Assembly (NCBI RefSeq): GCF_041146795.1
Contig: NC_135185.1
Span: 9,627,029-9,691,028, forward strand
Length of the DNA stretch: 64,000 nt
Direction of reading: 5' to 3'
From: Maylandia zebra
Lineage: Eukaryota > Chordata > Actinopteri > Cichliformes > Cichlidae
Shown: positions 35,581 through 58,065 of the stretch, one piece after another
Numbering within the stretch: the first letter of the stretch is position 1
Layout: each line of letters starts with the position of its first letter
Position numbers and translations under genes: made by a program
The notes under the pieces: model-generated
What the model saw: the letters and a program-made list of their open reading frames with translations, nothing else
Database searches by the model: none
Told to the model about the DNA's origin: nothing

Positions 35581-36562
35581 GAAACTACTACATGTGTGGA
35601 TGTGTTCAAATGTCCAAGATTTGCACACATTTAATATTTGTGGCTTTCTTTTCACTGAGGTGAAGATCACCTGGATCGTCACATGACGTGTACGCTGAGT
35701 TCAAGCACCAGTGGAAAACTAAAGACTGCAGTCAGTCCTCAGGAACACATTTAGCAGCTCCAGATCTCTTGAAGGCTGAATTTTGAACCAGCCTGAACTC
35801 ATACTGACCATACAGTTTGACCTCGCCAGCCCCCGACTCCCCTCTGTACACAGACTATGCAAATTACCATCAGTGCTGTGCAATAGCAACAACAATAACA
35901 ATAAATACAAACCCTTATTTATTTGTTTTTAATCTCATTGTATGTGTGTATAGTTACAATAAAATCCGTTCTATTGTATTGAAAACAGTGGTGACCCCGT
36001 CACACCCCACCATCCCAGCACCTGCTTCCCTGAGCACACCTTCCAGCATCATCCGCACAAACCCGAACTCAGCGTGATTATCGAGCCCTTTGCTGCCTCT
36101 ATGTCACCTGCAGATGTCACTGCAGCCAAGCTGTGGATGAGTGAATGAAGCGAGCTGGTGCTGGTGCTGGTTCACGCTCCACGTTCACAGCACCAGCTCT
36201 TACTGACTGGAGGGGAAAGATGCTCTTCTCCTCGTCTGTCCACCCCCCTCTGACATTTCAGAAACCCAGCTCTTAAATCTCTTTTCTTCTTCTTCTCTTG
36301 GAGCTTCAGCAGCTCGTCTCCATCACGTGCAGTCCTGTGATTGGCTAATTGAATACTTATGTAAACGAGCGGTTGACCAGGTGTACCTAATAAAGCGGCC
36401 GGTGACGTGCTCCTGACTCACCTGGACCGCGTCTCCAAACTTGGCCCGTCGGAAGGAGTCCGGGGGGGGCACGGAGTCCAGCCCCGCGGCCGCCAGCAGC
36501 CTGCACAGAGCCGCGATCACGTGCTTCACCTGCTTCACGTGCACGTCTGCGCTCCTCTTCAT
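32645..36562 (-). CDS. tedc1: Tubulin epsilon and delta complex protein 1
   Basis: Centriole-stability factor acting with delta- and epsilon-tubulin and TEDC2 (human C14orf80). Exons from 5' to 3': 36562-36422, 35485-35404, 35328-35129, 35058-34921, 34574-34512, 34257-34171, 34048-33911 and 32992-32645. All phases fit, giving about 398 residues. Family matches to the human protein as I recall it: PDSFRRAKFGD (exon 1), DPFWQLLADIL (exon 2), SRELLLALGWLLATG (exon 3), SLRRLQWLIGCLRHQRR (exon 4). The C-terminal exon is helical and charged (LLLHAEAVLMKRRDEQR) and ends LEELVLIPP. The 21-codon exon at 34574-34512 is Ser-rich. An L2 LINE fragment lies in the last intron. No lesion was seen. Confidence 0.88.
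33064..33545 (+). mobile_element. L2/Maui-like LINE fragment (RT end plus 3' tail)
   Basis: The plus strand encodes ADDTQLYRSMKPD, with the catalytic Asp pair, then TWMAANFLLLNSDKTEVIVL and LGVIVDQDMSFNAHIKHICK. An internal deletion near 33385 then leads to the common L2 tail (TTCCTGTTAAAAAGGA, GTGTGATTGTTGGG, CATAAATAAAACTC). One stop interrupts the RT. It is in the last tedc1 intron, antisense to the gene. Confidence 0.8.
35548..35578. repeat. (CA)n microsatellite in tedc1 intron 1
   Basis: About 15 CA units without interruption, between tedc1 exons 1 and 2. Confidence 0.9.
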
Positions 36563-36779
36563 CGCAGCAGCTGGACAGATGTTCTCTCTGCCGTCAGTCT
36601 GTTGGCATTTCGCGGCTAACGTGTTTACTTCCGGGTCCGAGGCCGTTACCAAGGAAGGGAATAAGCCGCAGATTGATGTTCGTCGTAACCAATCAGAAGA
36701 TAGATCCTGAGGCGGTGGGTGGGGCGTAAGTTCATTATTATTTTTTCGTGTTCGTTTCTATCTAAACTTTATTGATAAC

Positions 36780-37199
36780 AGTGCCCTGTGACAGAAACAT
36801 CAAACATGGCCCCCTCTGATAGAACTCTCCGATAGAGTCCAGTAGAAACAGTAAAGCTCGTTTCTAATTGGTCAGTCTTCCTCTAACCTGAAGGAGTCGC
36901 ACAGCTGAAACCTGAAAGTTTACCCAGAATGCACTCTGTTGTAGTTTCCTGCAGCGTTTCTGCTCCTCGTGTCACAGACGTCCAATATATTTGAATCATC
37001 TGATCTTAAAGCCAACTGTGAGAAACCTTCCAGCAGTGATTATTCTTAAAAAAATCAAAAGTATTTATTTAAATGATCAGAATCACTGAAAATCATAAAG
37101 GAACCGTCACAACGTATGAACACGAACTCTGAGTCACTTAAAGCTGTAACATTGGACCAGCTGCAAACAGCTGTTAGAAGCCGAGGCATTCTCCAGCAT
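36780..37199. other. Spacer between tedc1 and the dnal1 pseudogene
   Basis: No open frame with family signals. It would include the tedc1 promoter, since tedc1 starts at 36562 on the minus strand, and any 3' end of the dnal1 copy. Confidence 0.5.
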
Positions 37200-37535
37200 C
37201 TGCAGCACAGTCCCGAGCTGCTGTTACAAAAGAGAAAGTCCGTTATAAGACGAACAGCGGTGCGACGAACCACAGGCGGCAGTGCCGCCAGCCTCATGAA
37301 CTCACCTGCACGCATCACATCCAGATCCCACCAATCAGCAACAAGGAGAAACTTAAAAACAAATTGGTTTGAGTGAGTATTCCTGAAGCCTCGGTTCTTT
37401 TTGAACTTACTCCAGTCTTTCACCAGGTTGTTGGACATGTACAGGACTCTCAGGCTCTTCAGCCACTGGATTCCATTCAGCTTCTCCAACTGGTTATGAG
37501 ACCCACAGCTGTTCCAGCGTGTCACCTACGGCCTC

Positions 37536-37575
<40 letters not shown>

Positions 37576-39541
37576 CTTTACAGACACACACCGGCCACCT
37601 TCTCAGCCTCCGTATTCGTGGCTTACCAGCTCGGTGAGCAGTCTGATGTTGTTCCTCCCTAAAGACAAGATCTTCAGGTTCTCTGGAAGGACACAACATC
37701 ACATTACACACTGACTGTGTGTGTGTGTCACTCACTCAGGCCGTTGAGGTTGGTTATTTTCTCTTTGCAGTTCGTGGACAGAGACAGTTGCCTGTGGAGG
37801 AAGAAGCAACAGGTCAAAGACACTGACGCTCCTGCTCCCATGTGGCCCTCACACTGTTCTGTAAATAACTGAAGCTCTGACTCTGTTGTGTATGTACAAT
37901 GACATTAAAGGCTGTTCTGTCTAATATGAGTGGGCAGATCTATAAAGCGCAGTCAACATTTACACTCCACACACTGCCGCTTCATCCGTCAACGCAACCT
38001 GTCAACTTAGGCCTGAATGGAGGCGAATGAACTGATTCATTTGAAACAGAGATTAAATGTATATTGGTGAGTGGAGCCACTGACGGCAAGCTTCTGTGTT
38101 TCGTGATGAGTGTTCAGGGACCGTCTTCAAACTGAAACCCATTAAAAAGACTCATCGAGTGAAATGCACCCTGGGAGTCGTAGTTACGCGTCTCCTTCAG
38201 GTTTCAGCGTTTGAGTCGAGCTGCTCGGAGTCGTGCCTGCAGAAGCATCTGAACCTGGGCTGAGAATCTGAGCCGGGCAACACGGGCCTGAAAACGCCAC
38301 GAACACTTTAATTGACCAATCGGCTGTGAGAAAAGTGCACCTGACATGTTTAATCAGACGTGTGCATGCAAGCTTTATTTCAGCTCTAATGGACTGTTGT
38401 GTTATAAACTCCTGAGTCTGAGTCCCTCTTAGGCTCCCAAATGATGTCTGTGAGAGTCGATGAGACGCCGTCCGTCTGCAGGACTCACTCGCAGTTCATC
38501 AGCGTGGACAGTGACGAGTCCATCTTCTCTATCGGAGGAATCTGACCGTATAGTTTAACGACTTTTGCCTCGCTCAGTTTCTCTCCTGACTGCTTCTCCT
38601 GCACACACACACACACAGACATTATTACATACATGTACATACTGTTGTAAGTGCGCTGTTATTGTCTGACCGCCGTCCCGTCGCAGTGAAAGTGGTGATG
38701 GCGTGTGAAACAAAAGAGACGAGCACAGACTTTGAGATAAACTGTGCAATCGTCTGTCCGGTGGAGATAAATGAGTCTGTGTGGGATATAACTTCTGTTT
38801 GATTATGATCGTTATTCCATTACACGAATGTTTTCCCAACGCTCCGTCATAAACACAAAGACTGTCTGAGCTCTGAGGGATCTTCACAAACTGTGACGCT
38901 ATTTTTAAAAGACCTGATTGGTCCGTACGTAGGGATGTCACGCATGAGGATCTCTAATCTTGAACATTATCTGCTCCAGAGCAGGTTGGTTCTATAGTAT
39001 CAGTTACCATGGTTACCTGATTAAAATCCTCCCCAAATCATAGTGCAGGCATCTGAAGTTAACTTACTCAGACTTTAATAAAGACTGTGTGTGTGTGTGT
39101 GTTTCTCACTCATTTGGCCAGCGCGTCTCTCACAGTCGTGGCTTTGGCCTGGAAACAGTCAGACAGGCAGGGTTTACACTCTGCTTTGGTTCATGTTAAT
39201 AACTCTGAATAAAAGCCATCTTTAAATCAACAACAACATGAATTCATTGTATGTTTTATATTTGTGGTTTGTGCTGTTGATCCTGTACACATGGCGCTCA
39301 TATTCTCCACAGGGAGGGGATTTTGAGCCACGGTGCTGTAACCATGGAAAGCAGCCTGACTACGACCCTGTGAAACAGTGCCATCTGTTCCTATGGAAAC
39401 CACAACTCTCCTCATCAACCGTTATTTCATTTATTTTGGACAAAAACGCTTTCCCCCCCACGATTTCCTGGATAAGAACTGCTCTACCCACAATCACACA
39501 CTGAAGCGACGTCTTTGATTGGTGCAGGTCGCCGTTACCAT
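37200..39541 (-). pseudogene. dnal1: Dynein axonemal light chain 1 copy, degenerate
   Basis: The intact protein is a leucine-rich-repeat light chain of outer-arm dynein in cilia. Exons recognised: ATG at 39541-39539 directly before a GTAACG donor; 39148-39110 (AKATTVRDALAK); 38598-38489 ([20 protein letters not shown]); 37791-37736 (QLSLSTNCKEKITNLNGL); 37682-37627 (NLKILSLGRNNI); 37535-37411 ([11 protein letters not shown], then [10 protein letters not shown] and [11 protein letters not shown]); and from 37305 (EFMRLAALP). Three defects: the last codon of exon 2, expected Trp, is TGA (39112-39110); two bases appear missing in exon 6 near 37495-37500, shifting the frame; and the last exon loses homology after EFMRLAALP, lacking the usual ~40 C-terminal residues. 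Splice sites are otherwise kept, so it is an unprocessed pseudogene or a mis-assembled gene. Confidence 0.85.
37538..37573. repeat. (CA)n microsatellite abutting a dnal1 splice acceptor
   Basis: About 17 CA units. On the minus strand this is a (TG)n tract a few bases from the TGTAG acceptor of exon 6. Confidence 0.9.
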
Positions 39542-40471
39542 GGAAAAGTTTAAACCCGCGAACGCTCGAATGTTGCCGAATCAAACAAGCTAAGAACTCG
39601 TTAAAGTTAGCCTGTTAGCCGCCGTAGCGCTGTTTCCAGCGGGTCGAAGAAGAGACTCCATCTTTCTCTCCTTTGCTAATAAACAAAGGAATACAAATAA
39701 CAATAACTTAAAAAAACACAAAGAGCCCCCCAAAAAGAACCTACAAACATTCACCATGTCAGCAACTGATGGCTCCTCCTGTTGCTATGGTAAACCAATT
39801 GCGCCTGCGCACTAGAAACACTTGACCCAGATTTATGTAAAATAAATGAGCTTTTAAATTCTGTTGTTAAGTCAGATAAAAAAAAAGGGTCTATAAATTA
39901 TTTGACGCTATGAACTTATGCCTGTGTGAGATAATATTTTAATTTATTATTGTTAAATTATCTATTAAACAAAACGTTTCATTCTAATTTGAGCGATGAA
40001 AGAAATTGTCACTCAAATTCGATTTTTAAATGTAAAAATTTCTTTAAAATACGTTAAAAATATATTAAAGTCCAATATGATAGAACAAATACAGCTGAAT
40101 GGAAATGTCAGAGGCAGTGTTCCTGTCTGCCTTTCCTCTGTTTTCTATCATCATCTCTGGTCATTCAGGGGTCATTCTTTGTGAGACTGGGTGTCATATA
40201 TTTATAATGTTTTGAAACATTAAATGTTTTTCACTGTTCTTTGTCTGTAACTTGTTTTCCCTCCAATCTGTCATGTTTTTACGGGAGCTGGTGTCTGCTG
40301 GAATGTTGATGATCAGTCACAGATCTGCAGACCTCTCAGTCGTCATTTTTCCTGCTACATTCCAGGTACTTGAAAGCAGCACACCGGAAGTGCTGCCGGA
40401 GTCACGCGAAACAGCCGTGCAGCAGTAAGAAAGTCTGACAGCGCGCGGGTCCAGCTGTGAAGTGTTTCGTC
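39542..40471. other. Divergent intergenic region between dnal1 copy and adi1
   Basis: About 930 bases between two head-to-head starts. An AT-rich middle (39830-40080) shows no motif I can assign. 40360-40470 is GC-rich and likely holds the adi1 promoter and 5' UTR. Confidence 0.5.
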
Positions 40472-41933
40472 ATGGGTCTGGAGGCCTGGTACATGGACGG
40501 GTCCGAGGAGGACCAGAGGAGGCCGCACAGGCTGGAGCCGCACCAGCCGGTGAGCCTGGAGCAGCTGAAGGAGCTCGGAGTGTTTTACTGGCAGGTGAGT
40601 CCGCAGAAGGCCGCTCACGTGTGCAGGTTTTCGGGTTAAAGGTCAGCGGTTCCTGGGTGGGAGTTTGTGCAGACCCTTGATCCCCAGCTGGACCCGAACA
40701 GCTCAGAGTTCTCGGGTTTGAAGCAGGTAAAACTATGTGCTGAGGGTTCAGCTGAGACACAGCAGGTATCAGTGTTGGTCACTGAGCTGAAGCTGCTCTC
40801 AAGCACCCATGTTTTCTGCACACAGAGCAGGTGTTACAGGTCACGTGCTGAGCACGTGAAGTCCAGATACCTGCACTGTGACGCACCTTATCCATGTAAC
40901 TCTGACCAAGAAGGGCGTCCACTCACTGCTGGGGTGTATCGTCATGGTAACTGATACGGGAACCACTGATGTGCTTTTTACTTTTTCTGCTACACTAAAC
41001 ACATCAGGTAAGGGTTTGACTGCTTCCTGTTTCCTGCAGCTGAACGCCGACATCTATGAAAGCGACCCGGAGCTGCAGCAGATCCGTAAGGACCGGGGTT
41101 ACTCCTACATGGACATCATCACGATCCACAAGGACACTCTGCCCAACTACGAGGAGAAGGTAACCCACGCGCTCTGAAAGCTGCAAGTACCAGCACGTGT
41201 TTGTGTCTGCGGAGCTTTTAATTTGAAAAGCACCACACTTCCTTTTTTAGGTTTTTCACTGCAGGGAGGGAAAAGTCCTCTGAGCTTCTTCATCTCAGAC
41301 TTCACTGTGGCAGCGCATGATCGCATGCAGAGGAGTCTGAAGCACCTCTGAGTCCAGCTGTGCACTGATGGAGGCAGGCTGAGGGCTCCTCCCGCCTCCA
41401 TCGTTGCACCAAGTCAGACTCGTGTATCGCAGAGACGCTCCAGATTTAATCCTGGTGTTAAAGATTCCCGGGTCACTCGAGCGTCGGCGGTGCTGAAACT
41501 GGAATGTGAGCTCTATTTGAAGTGAGTGAGAGGTTTCCTGTTTCTCCTGCAGCTGAAGATGTTCTTCGAGGAGCACCTCCACCTGGACGACGAGATCCGC
41601 TACATCCTGGACGGCCAGGCCTACTTTGATGTCAGGGACAAGGAGGACCGGTGGATCCGGATCGCCATGAGAAAAGGGGACCTGATCACGCTGCCGGCGG
41701 GTATCTACCACCGCTTCACGCTGGACGAGATGGTACGAAAACATGCCTTGCGCCTGTACAGTGCGTATTTGGTTGCTGGTTTGAATCCTGACTGTCTGAT
41801 CTGTTTGTTTCTGCAGAACTACACGAAGGCCATGCGGCTGTTTGTGGGCGAGCCGGTGTGGAAGGCTTACAACCGCCCCGCTGACAACTTCGAGATCCGT
41901 CAGCGATACGTGGCGTCAATGCAGGGATCCTGA
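40472..41933 (+). CDS. adi1: Acireductone dioxygenase
   Basis: Methionine-salvage enzyme, cytosolic and nuclear. With iron it oxidises acireductone to 4-methylthio-2-oxobutanoate and formate. Exons 40472-40594, 41040-41159, 41553-41732 and 41817-41933, all in phase 0, give 179 residues; human ADI1 also has 179. The cupin metal ligands are present: His89, His91 and Glu95 in EEHLHLDDE, and His134 in PAGIYHRF. Also conserved are AWYMD at the N-terminus, [20 protein letters not shown] and [10 protein letters not shown]. No defect was seen. It converges on trappc12, the same pairing as in human. Confidence 0.96.
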
Positions 41934-42883
41934 GAGTGCCGCGGACGCCATTCCCACTGCAGAAAAAGGCTGTCCAATCAGAGCAGAGAACGATGATGTG
42001 GACGACGATGTAGCATGAAGATTTTAATTTCAGTTTCTACTTCTTAGACAGAAATTTTAGTTTTTACTGTGAGGAACAATCAGCCACAACATTAAGACCA
42101 GAACATGACATCACCATGAGTGCTTCACGACTCAGGACGAGACCATCAGCAGGTCATGGCGTGAGGGCAGCGTCGCCCTGCTGGCCGTGAGAGAGACTGC
42201 AGAGGTCAGGTGACTCTTAGACTGCTGCCCGACGCCTGGATAAGACGTGCAAAACTCCTGCCCGGTGAGCCTGGAGGCTCCGCCCCTCCACACAGAGGTC
42301 CTGGGTGGTTTGAATGTTGTAGCACAGCTTCCTTCATCAGGACTTTAACTCTTCTTTAAAGGTTCTCGTGATTATTCAGGATCCAGCTCGTTAGTGCCTT
42401 CCTGTCTCTGGATTAAAGGATAAATATGAAGCTGCTGTTTGTCATTTTTTCCCACATCAAACACACACAGTGAGCTGCGCTTTCACTTAAAACCACATTT
42501 TATTTCATTTACATAAATATGATCAGCACAGAAAGTAAACACAAATCACTTAAATATAATAATTCCTGGTGAACTCAAAGGAAACCCTGCTGCTGATATG
42601 TTGAACACGAGCGGGCCGAGTCACTGAAGCTGTCCGGTCTGCAGATAATCAGGATAATGCCCGCCGGAGTCTCTGACATCCCGCCTCCAGCATCCCGTCT
42701 GTTCCTCCCAAAACACAAAGTGGGCTGAGACTTTACTACAAATTAAAAGGCGAGCTGGGATAAAGCTGAATTAAACTGGACCCAGTTTAAGTTAAAATGT
42801 GTGAAACATGAAGCCGTCCTGCCGTCTGACCAGGGAAACACCGATGTGGGCTTTTATCCTGGACTTTGCTCTGCACTGGGGCT

Positions 42884-42919
42884 TTTATTTTGAAAATTCT
42901 TCCTGCCCCGACTAATAAA
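42884..42919. terminator. Facing polyadenylation signals of adi1 and trappc12 (tentative)
   Basis: AATAAA on the plus strand at 42914-42919 could serve adi1. AATAAA on the minus strand (42889-42884) could serve trappc12, about 420 bases past its stop. If both are used the 3' UTRs overlap. Other signals lie nearby (plus 43254, minus 42504), so the choice is uncertain. Confidence 0.35.
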
Positions 42920-43307
42920 AGAGCGGGTCTCTGCTGTCTGTGCTTCAGTAAATTTGTTCCCTCTTTAACCCTCGACTCAAACATGGTTGGCCAGTTTGTA
43001 GTCCAGTTAAATGGACTACAAATGGAAACCAGCGAGCTTCCTTCCTGCAGCTCAGATCTGTTGTTTTTGAACAGCTGTCTGTTGAACCTGGAGACGCAGA
43101 CTGGCTCTGGTGTGATTCAGCAGTCAGAGGGAGGGCATGAGGACACGATTTTCGGGTTGCGGTTGTGCTGCGCTGGAGGACGCTGCTGCAGGCTTTGCTC
43201 CTGTGGGTTATTGTGAGGATGATGATGATTGGGTGCCCTTCATCTGTTTCGTGACAATAAAACTCGCTGTTTTGTGTCTGGGAGGTCAAACTAAGCTGCT
43301 CCTCCTC

Positions 43308-53848
<10,541 letters not shown>

Positions 53849-53965
53849 CTGCAGGGGTGACGAGACACGAGGCGTCAGAAATAAGTCAGAATAACTGTTG
53901 CACAAAACAGGGAGAGGAAGCTGAGGGAGGAGAACCGACATCAGACAGAATATAATGCAGCTCAG

Positions 53966-54130
53966 AACAAAGAACTTCAAGAAGGTTCTGGAAGGACCGG
54001 GCGGCTCGAGAGGATTCGATGACCTTTTGTACTCAGAGACTGTTGGAGACTTTGTTTTAAAGGCACAGTTCACCAAACGTGCTTGTTCCCTCTAAAAGTG
54101 CCATTTAGATTGTTTCAGTGTCAGCCTGGT
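53966..54130 (+). repeat. Diverged dispersed repeat, copy 2
   Basis: Second member of the pair at 52030-52210, same orientation, with trappc12 exon 53848-53735 between them. It lies just upstream of that exon. Confidence 0.6.
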
Positions 54131-54373
54131 GAAGATGACAGGAGGTCAAATACCTAAACATGACTCCACCTGCGTTGCTGAGCAGCAGGACGACTCATGA
54201 CTGCACCTCTGAATTCATGTGACATGACAAAGACCTTAAAGGTCAAAGGTTAAATCAGCTCATCTCCAGAAGACGCTTGTGGATGTTTTCCATCCTGCAG
54301 CAGAGACACTGAAACACTGCATGAGTCCTGCTGTGACTTTAACACTGCAGAGTGAAAGTGACCATATGAGCTC

Positions 54374-54375
<2 letters not shown>

Positions 54376-54441
<66 letters not shown>
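54376..54441. repeat. (GT)n followed by a poly-G run
   Basis: About 17 GT units, then about 32 G. The G tract could form quadruplex structures and is prone to sequencing error. Confidence 0.9.
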
Positions 54442-54443
<2 letters not shown>

Positions 54444-56697
54444 CATTAAGGCCGAGAACACGAGTGCACACATGCCCAGATATCAGCATCTGCTTCCACA
54501 GGAGGAGGTACAATAGGTAAGAGTATGTGCTGGGAGGGGGTGGGGCGCAGAGTCACCCCACCCCATCAACACGCATGACAAGGTCGGCTCGCCGATTGGA
54601 TCCTAAGTGCTGCGCCATTCATCACAGCCGGCGAGCTAATTAGGAGAGAGAGGCAGCGAGAGGGCTGCTCTCTTTATCACAGCCTTCATCACCACTTCCC
54701 TTCTCCTCCTCGCCTCCTTCCCCTTCATCTGACTCTCACTCCTGCCTGCCCTCCTCCTCCTCCCGTCACCGCTTCCTCTTCTCCTTCCTGTGCCAGTCGC
54801 TGCGCTGCCTCTGAATCTTCATTAGGGCGGGAAATGAAGCTGAAAACGAGGAGGCAGCCTGGATGGCCAAAAGCAGCTGCAGTCAGTCACACACACGCAC
54901 ACACTTCCTGCAGCACGCTACAGCACGCCGCTCACCGCCACGGGGTGCGAGAGGAAGACGGTGTCTGCGTGAGGAGGGGAAGAGACCGCAGGAAGTAAAT
55001 GACCTTTAGTGTGGCCCCACATATTGGAGGGGTTTGTTTTTCAATGTTTTCTTCACTTTATGGCGCGTGAAAAACCAAACCCTGGACCTGCAGTTCCTCT
55101 ATCGTCCAGCTGGGGCGCCAGCAGTGAGTCAGCCCCGTAGACTCCCATGTTAGATCTTTACAGCCTGATACACAAACTGGTTGGTCTCTATAGAGAATTC
55201 ACTCCTTTGTAACACCTGTTTATATCATATTAAGTTTGGATAATTAGGGGCGTGGTCTTACTTATCTGACCAATAGCATGGCTGGTGTGGGGTTCATCGT
55301 GCTAATAGAGGTGTGAGCTCCTGTTTGTGTTAAATCCCGGCTGACAGCGCTGTTTTGGATGTTTGGTTTAACAGATAAATAAATGTTTTTGTGGCTCTTT
55401 TAAGCTAAACTCTGGTGATATTTGTCTTTCTGCTCTGTGCAGGTCTTTCTGGGCCAGAAGGAGAGGGAGGAGCAAAAATGCAGAAACATGCATTACAAGG
55501 AGCCAAACCTCAGGATTTACATAACTATAACTTCATGCTCAGACACTGTCACTGGCCCGAATGCCAGAGCGAAGCCGTGATGAGAGCGAGCAGGTCGCGG
55601 AGTGGAGTCACGGCAAATGTCGGTCTGACCCCGCCGATGGAGGAAAGACCAGTCACACACTGAACGGTGGTCCAGCTTCTTTGACCTGAGTGACGTGTGA
55701 CGTCCCGCCTGCACGGTGGGTTTGACACGAGCGTCTCTGGGGACGTTTAAGAGGCTGAGCTCTGGTGTCAGTTTGCATCAGCACTGATGAGGCCATCTCT
55801 GCACATCGTGGCTTCAAATATAACATGAAAACACTTTTATTAACTCTAATTATGAATGATTCTGACTTCAGCAGCATTACAACGCCTCACCCAAACTCCC
55901 ACTTACTCACACTCCCCTCACACACACTCATAATTAGTCTCGTCGCGAGTTTAAAAGGGGTGAGGCTCCTTAATTGCGTTGAAGATCGGAAGTTCACTGC
56001 GCCCATCCTTTAGTGAGTTTTAAAAAATCCGGCATAACAAAGCCTGATGAACAAACGAACGCCCACTCGTTCTCTCGCAAGACCCAGAAGCCTCCAGGCG
56101 AGGCAGACATAAAAAGGCTTCCTCGCACCGGCTTTGCTTAACGCAGCTGCAGCACTGCTTCAATTAAGCCCCTGCATGTCGGATTACACAGAGGGGGTGG
56201 GAAATAAAAAAACATTCGTGATATGCTAAAAGAGAAAAAGGTGCTTTGATGCCTGTGTAGCTGGTCTGCAGACACTCGAACCAGGGGACGCTTTCCGCCC
56301 TCGAGCTGAAGGACGTCGAGTTTGGTTACTCAACTTCACGCAGCAGCCATTTTGTCTCTTCACAGAGACGCGGCGGGATGCAGCCCGACACTCCCGGAGA
56401 CGCTCCTGTGGGTCAAATCAGCCACTGATGGACAAACGCGCTGCCGGACGGCGTTTGAAGGTTTAGTTGTTACCCCGGCGATGCTGCAGGAGCATCAGAG
56501 AGCTCTGCATCAGGTCTGAGGCACAAGCAGCGTCGGACAGCACACGGCCACCCCAGAGCGCTGCTGACGACCTGACAGGCCTCATGGCTGGCAAAGCATC
56601 ATTAATCTTCCACACACAGTCTTCATAGATGAAAATCAACCTGAATACTGGAAACACTGATGTCTTTCTGTAGCTCGCAGCGACGTGCATGCCAGCA

Positions 56698-57835
56698 TAC
56701 AGTCTTCACCCATGACTGTATTTCCTCCTGCGCGTCCAATCTCATTGTTAAGTTTGCAGATGACACTACAGTGCTCGGACTTATATCCAACAATGATGAG
56801 ACAAACTATAGGACAGAGGTGCAACAACTAGAGTCATGGTGCCACGACAATAACTTGGTCTTAAACACCAAAAAGACCAAGGAGATCATTGTAGATTTCC
56901 GGAAGAGGGGTCATAACAACCATCTGCCTCTCTTCATTGGCAGTGAGGCGGTGGAGAGGGTGAGCAGTTTTAAATTCTTGGGGGTAACTGTGACCGAGGA
57001 CCTGTCCTGGGGCAACCATATCACCTCAGTTGTACGGAAGGCCCAACAGCGCCTCTACTACCTGAGGAGACTGCGGAGCGCACACATTCCCAGATCTCTG
57101 ATGTTGAACTTCTACAACTGTGCCATCAGCAGCGTTCTGACGTATGGATTTCTAGTGTGGTTCCCCAGCTGCACCAAGGCCGATCAGCAAGCACTCCAGC
57201 GGGTGGTGAAAGAAGCTGGCAGAATTATTGGAACAAGTCTGCCAGAGATCAGTAATATCTTCCCCACTCGCTGTCTGAGGAGGGTGCACAGTATCCTGCG
57301 GGACCAACATCACCCTGCGCGCCACCTTTTCCATCTGCTGCCCTCAGGGAGAAGGTACAGGTCTATACAGGCCAGAACATCCAGACTGGCCAACAGCCTG
57401 TATCCACAGGCTGTGAGGCTCCTGAACTCTCTGCCCCCCTCTCACGGACAATAACCATATCCAACTTCTTAATAGCAATGAACTGGTCTGCATTGGTGCA
57501 TCATATCTTTATTCTCTTCCCCCTCCTGCCCCCCCCCCTCTTTCTTAAATAGATAACTATCATATCTGATATCATATCTCACAGTACAATAATATTGAAT
57601 GGGTTGCATTGTTGTATTTTGTCATGTTTCTCAGGTCTTTGTCTGAATTTCTACGAACATTATTGCTAAGGATTGTCTTATTGCATTGGAGTCACACTGG
57701 GTTAAATATGTACACTTGGGTTTTAAGGGGTATTTATTATTTTCTTCTTTTTTTTGGGTTGTATGGAAGCCCCAAACGCAATTTCATTGTTCTTGACAAT
57801 GACAATAAATAAATAAATACTAAATACTAAAAAAT
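56698..57835 (+). mobile_element. 5'-truncated LINE: RT C-terminal half and 3' UTR
   Basis: The open frame to 57454 encodes the YADD-type box as VKFADDTTVLGLIS, then ESWCHDNNLVLNTKKTKEII, FKFLGVTVTEDLSWGNHI, LRRLRSAHIPRSLMLNFYNC, ALQRVVKEAGRIIG and a final PQAVRLLNSLPPS. This is typical of jockey/CR1/L2-group RTs in fish. A 3' UTR of about 370 bases follows, ending CAATTTCATTG, CAATGACAATAAATAAATAA. The coding part is uninterrupted but lacks the first half of the RT. Confidence 0.85.
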
Positions 57836-57954
57836 AAATACTAAGCTGTGAGCACGTCACACTTTAGCAAAGCTGCTCATGGACTGAGTCTCACAGCCGG
57901 GCACAGAACACTAATCAACACACAGACCCGACTTTAAACGTAAGGTTACATTAA

Positions 57955-58065
57955 TACAGAAACGCCAACAATCAAACGAGCCCCTCTGAACAAGCACTTT
58001 GGGGACAGTGGGAAGGAAAAACTCCCTTTTAACAGGAAGAAACCTCCGGCTTCTCTTTACTGACT
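57955..58065 (-). mobile_element. L2-type LINE 3' tail, solo fragment
   Basis: The minus strand reads GGAGGTTTCTTCCTGTTAAA, GGGAGTTTTTCCTTCCCACT and TTTGATTGTTGGCG, the same tail as at 3725. No coding part. Confidence 0.7.

Noticed and set aside
55415..55663. Candidate upstream trappc12 exon
   Set aside because: It is on the plus strand, with no similarity to the acidic N-terminal half and no matching splice phases.
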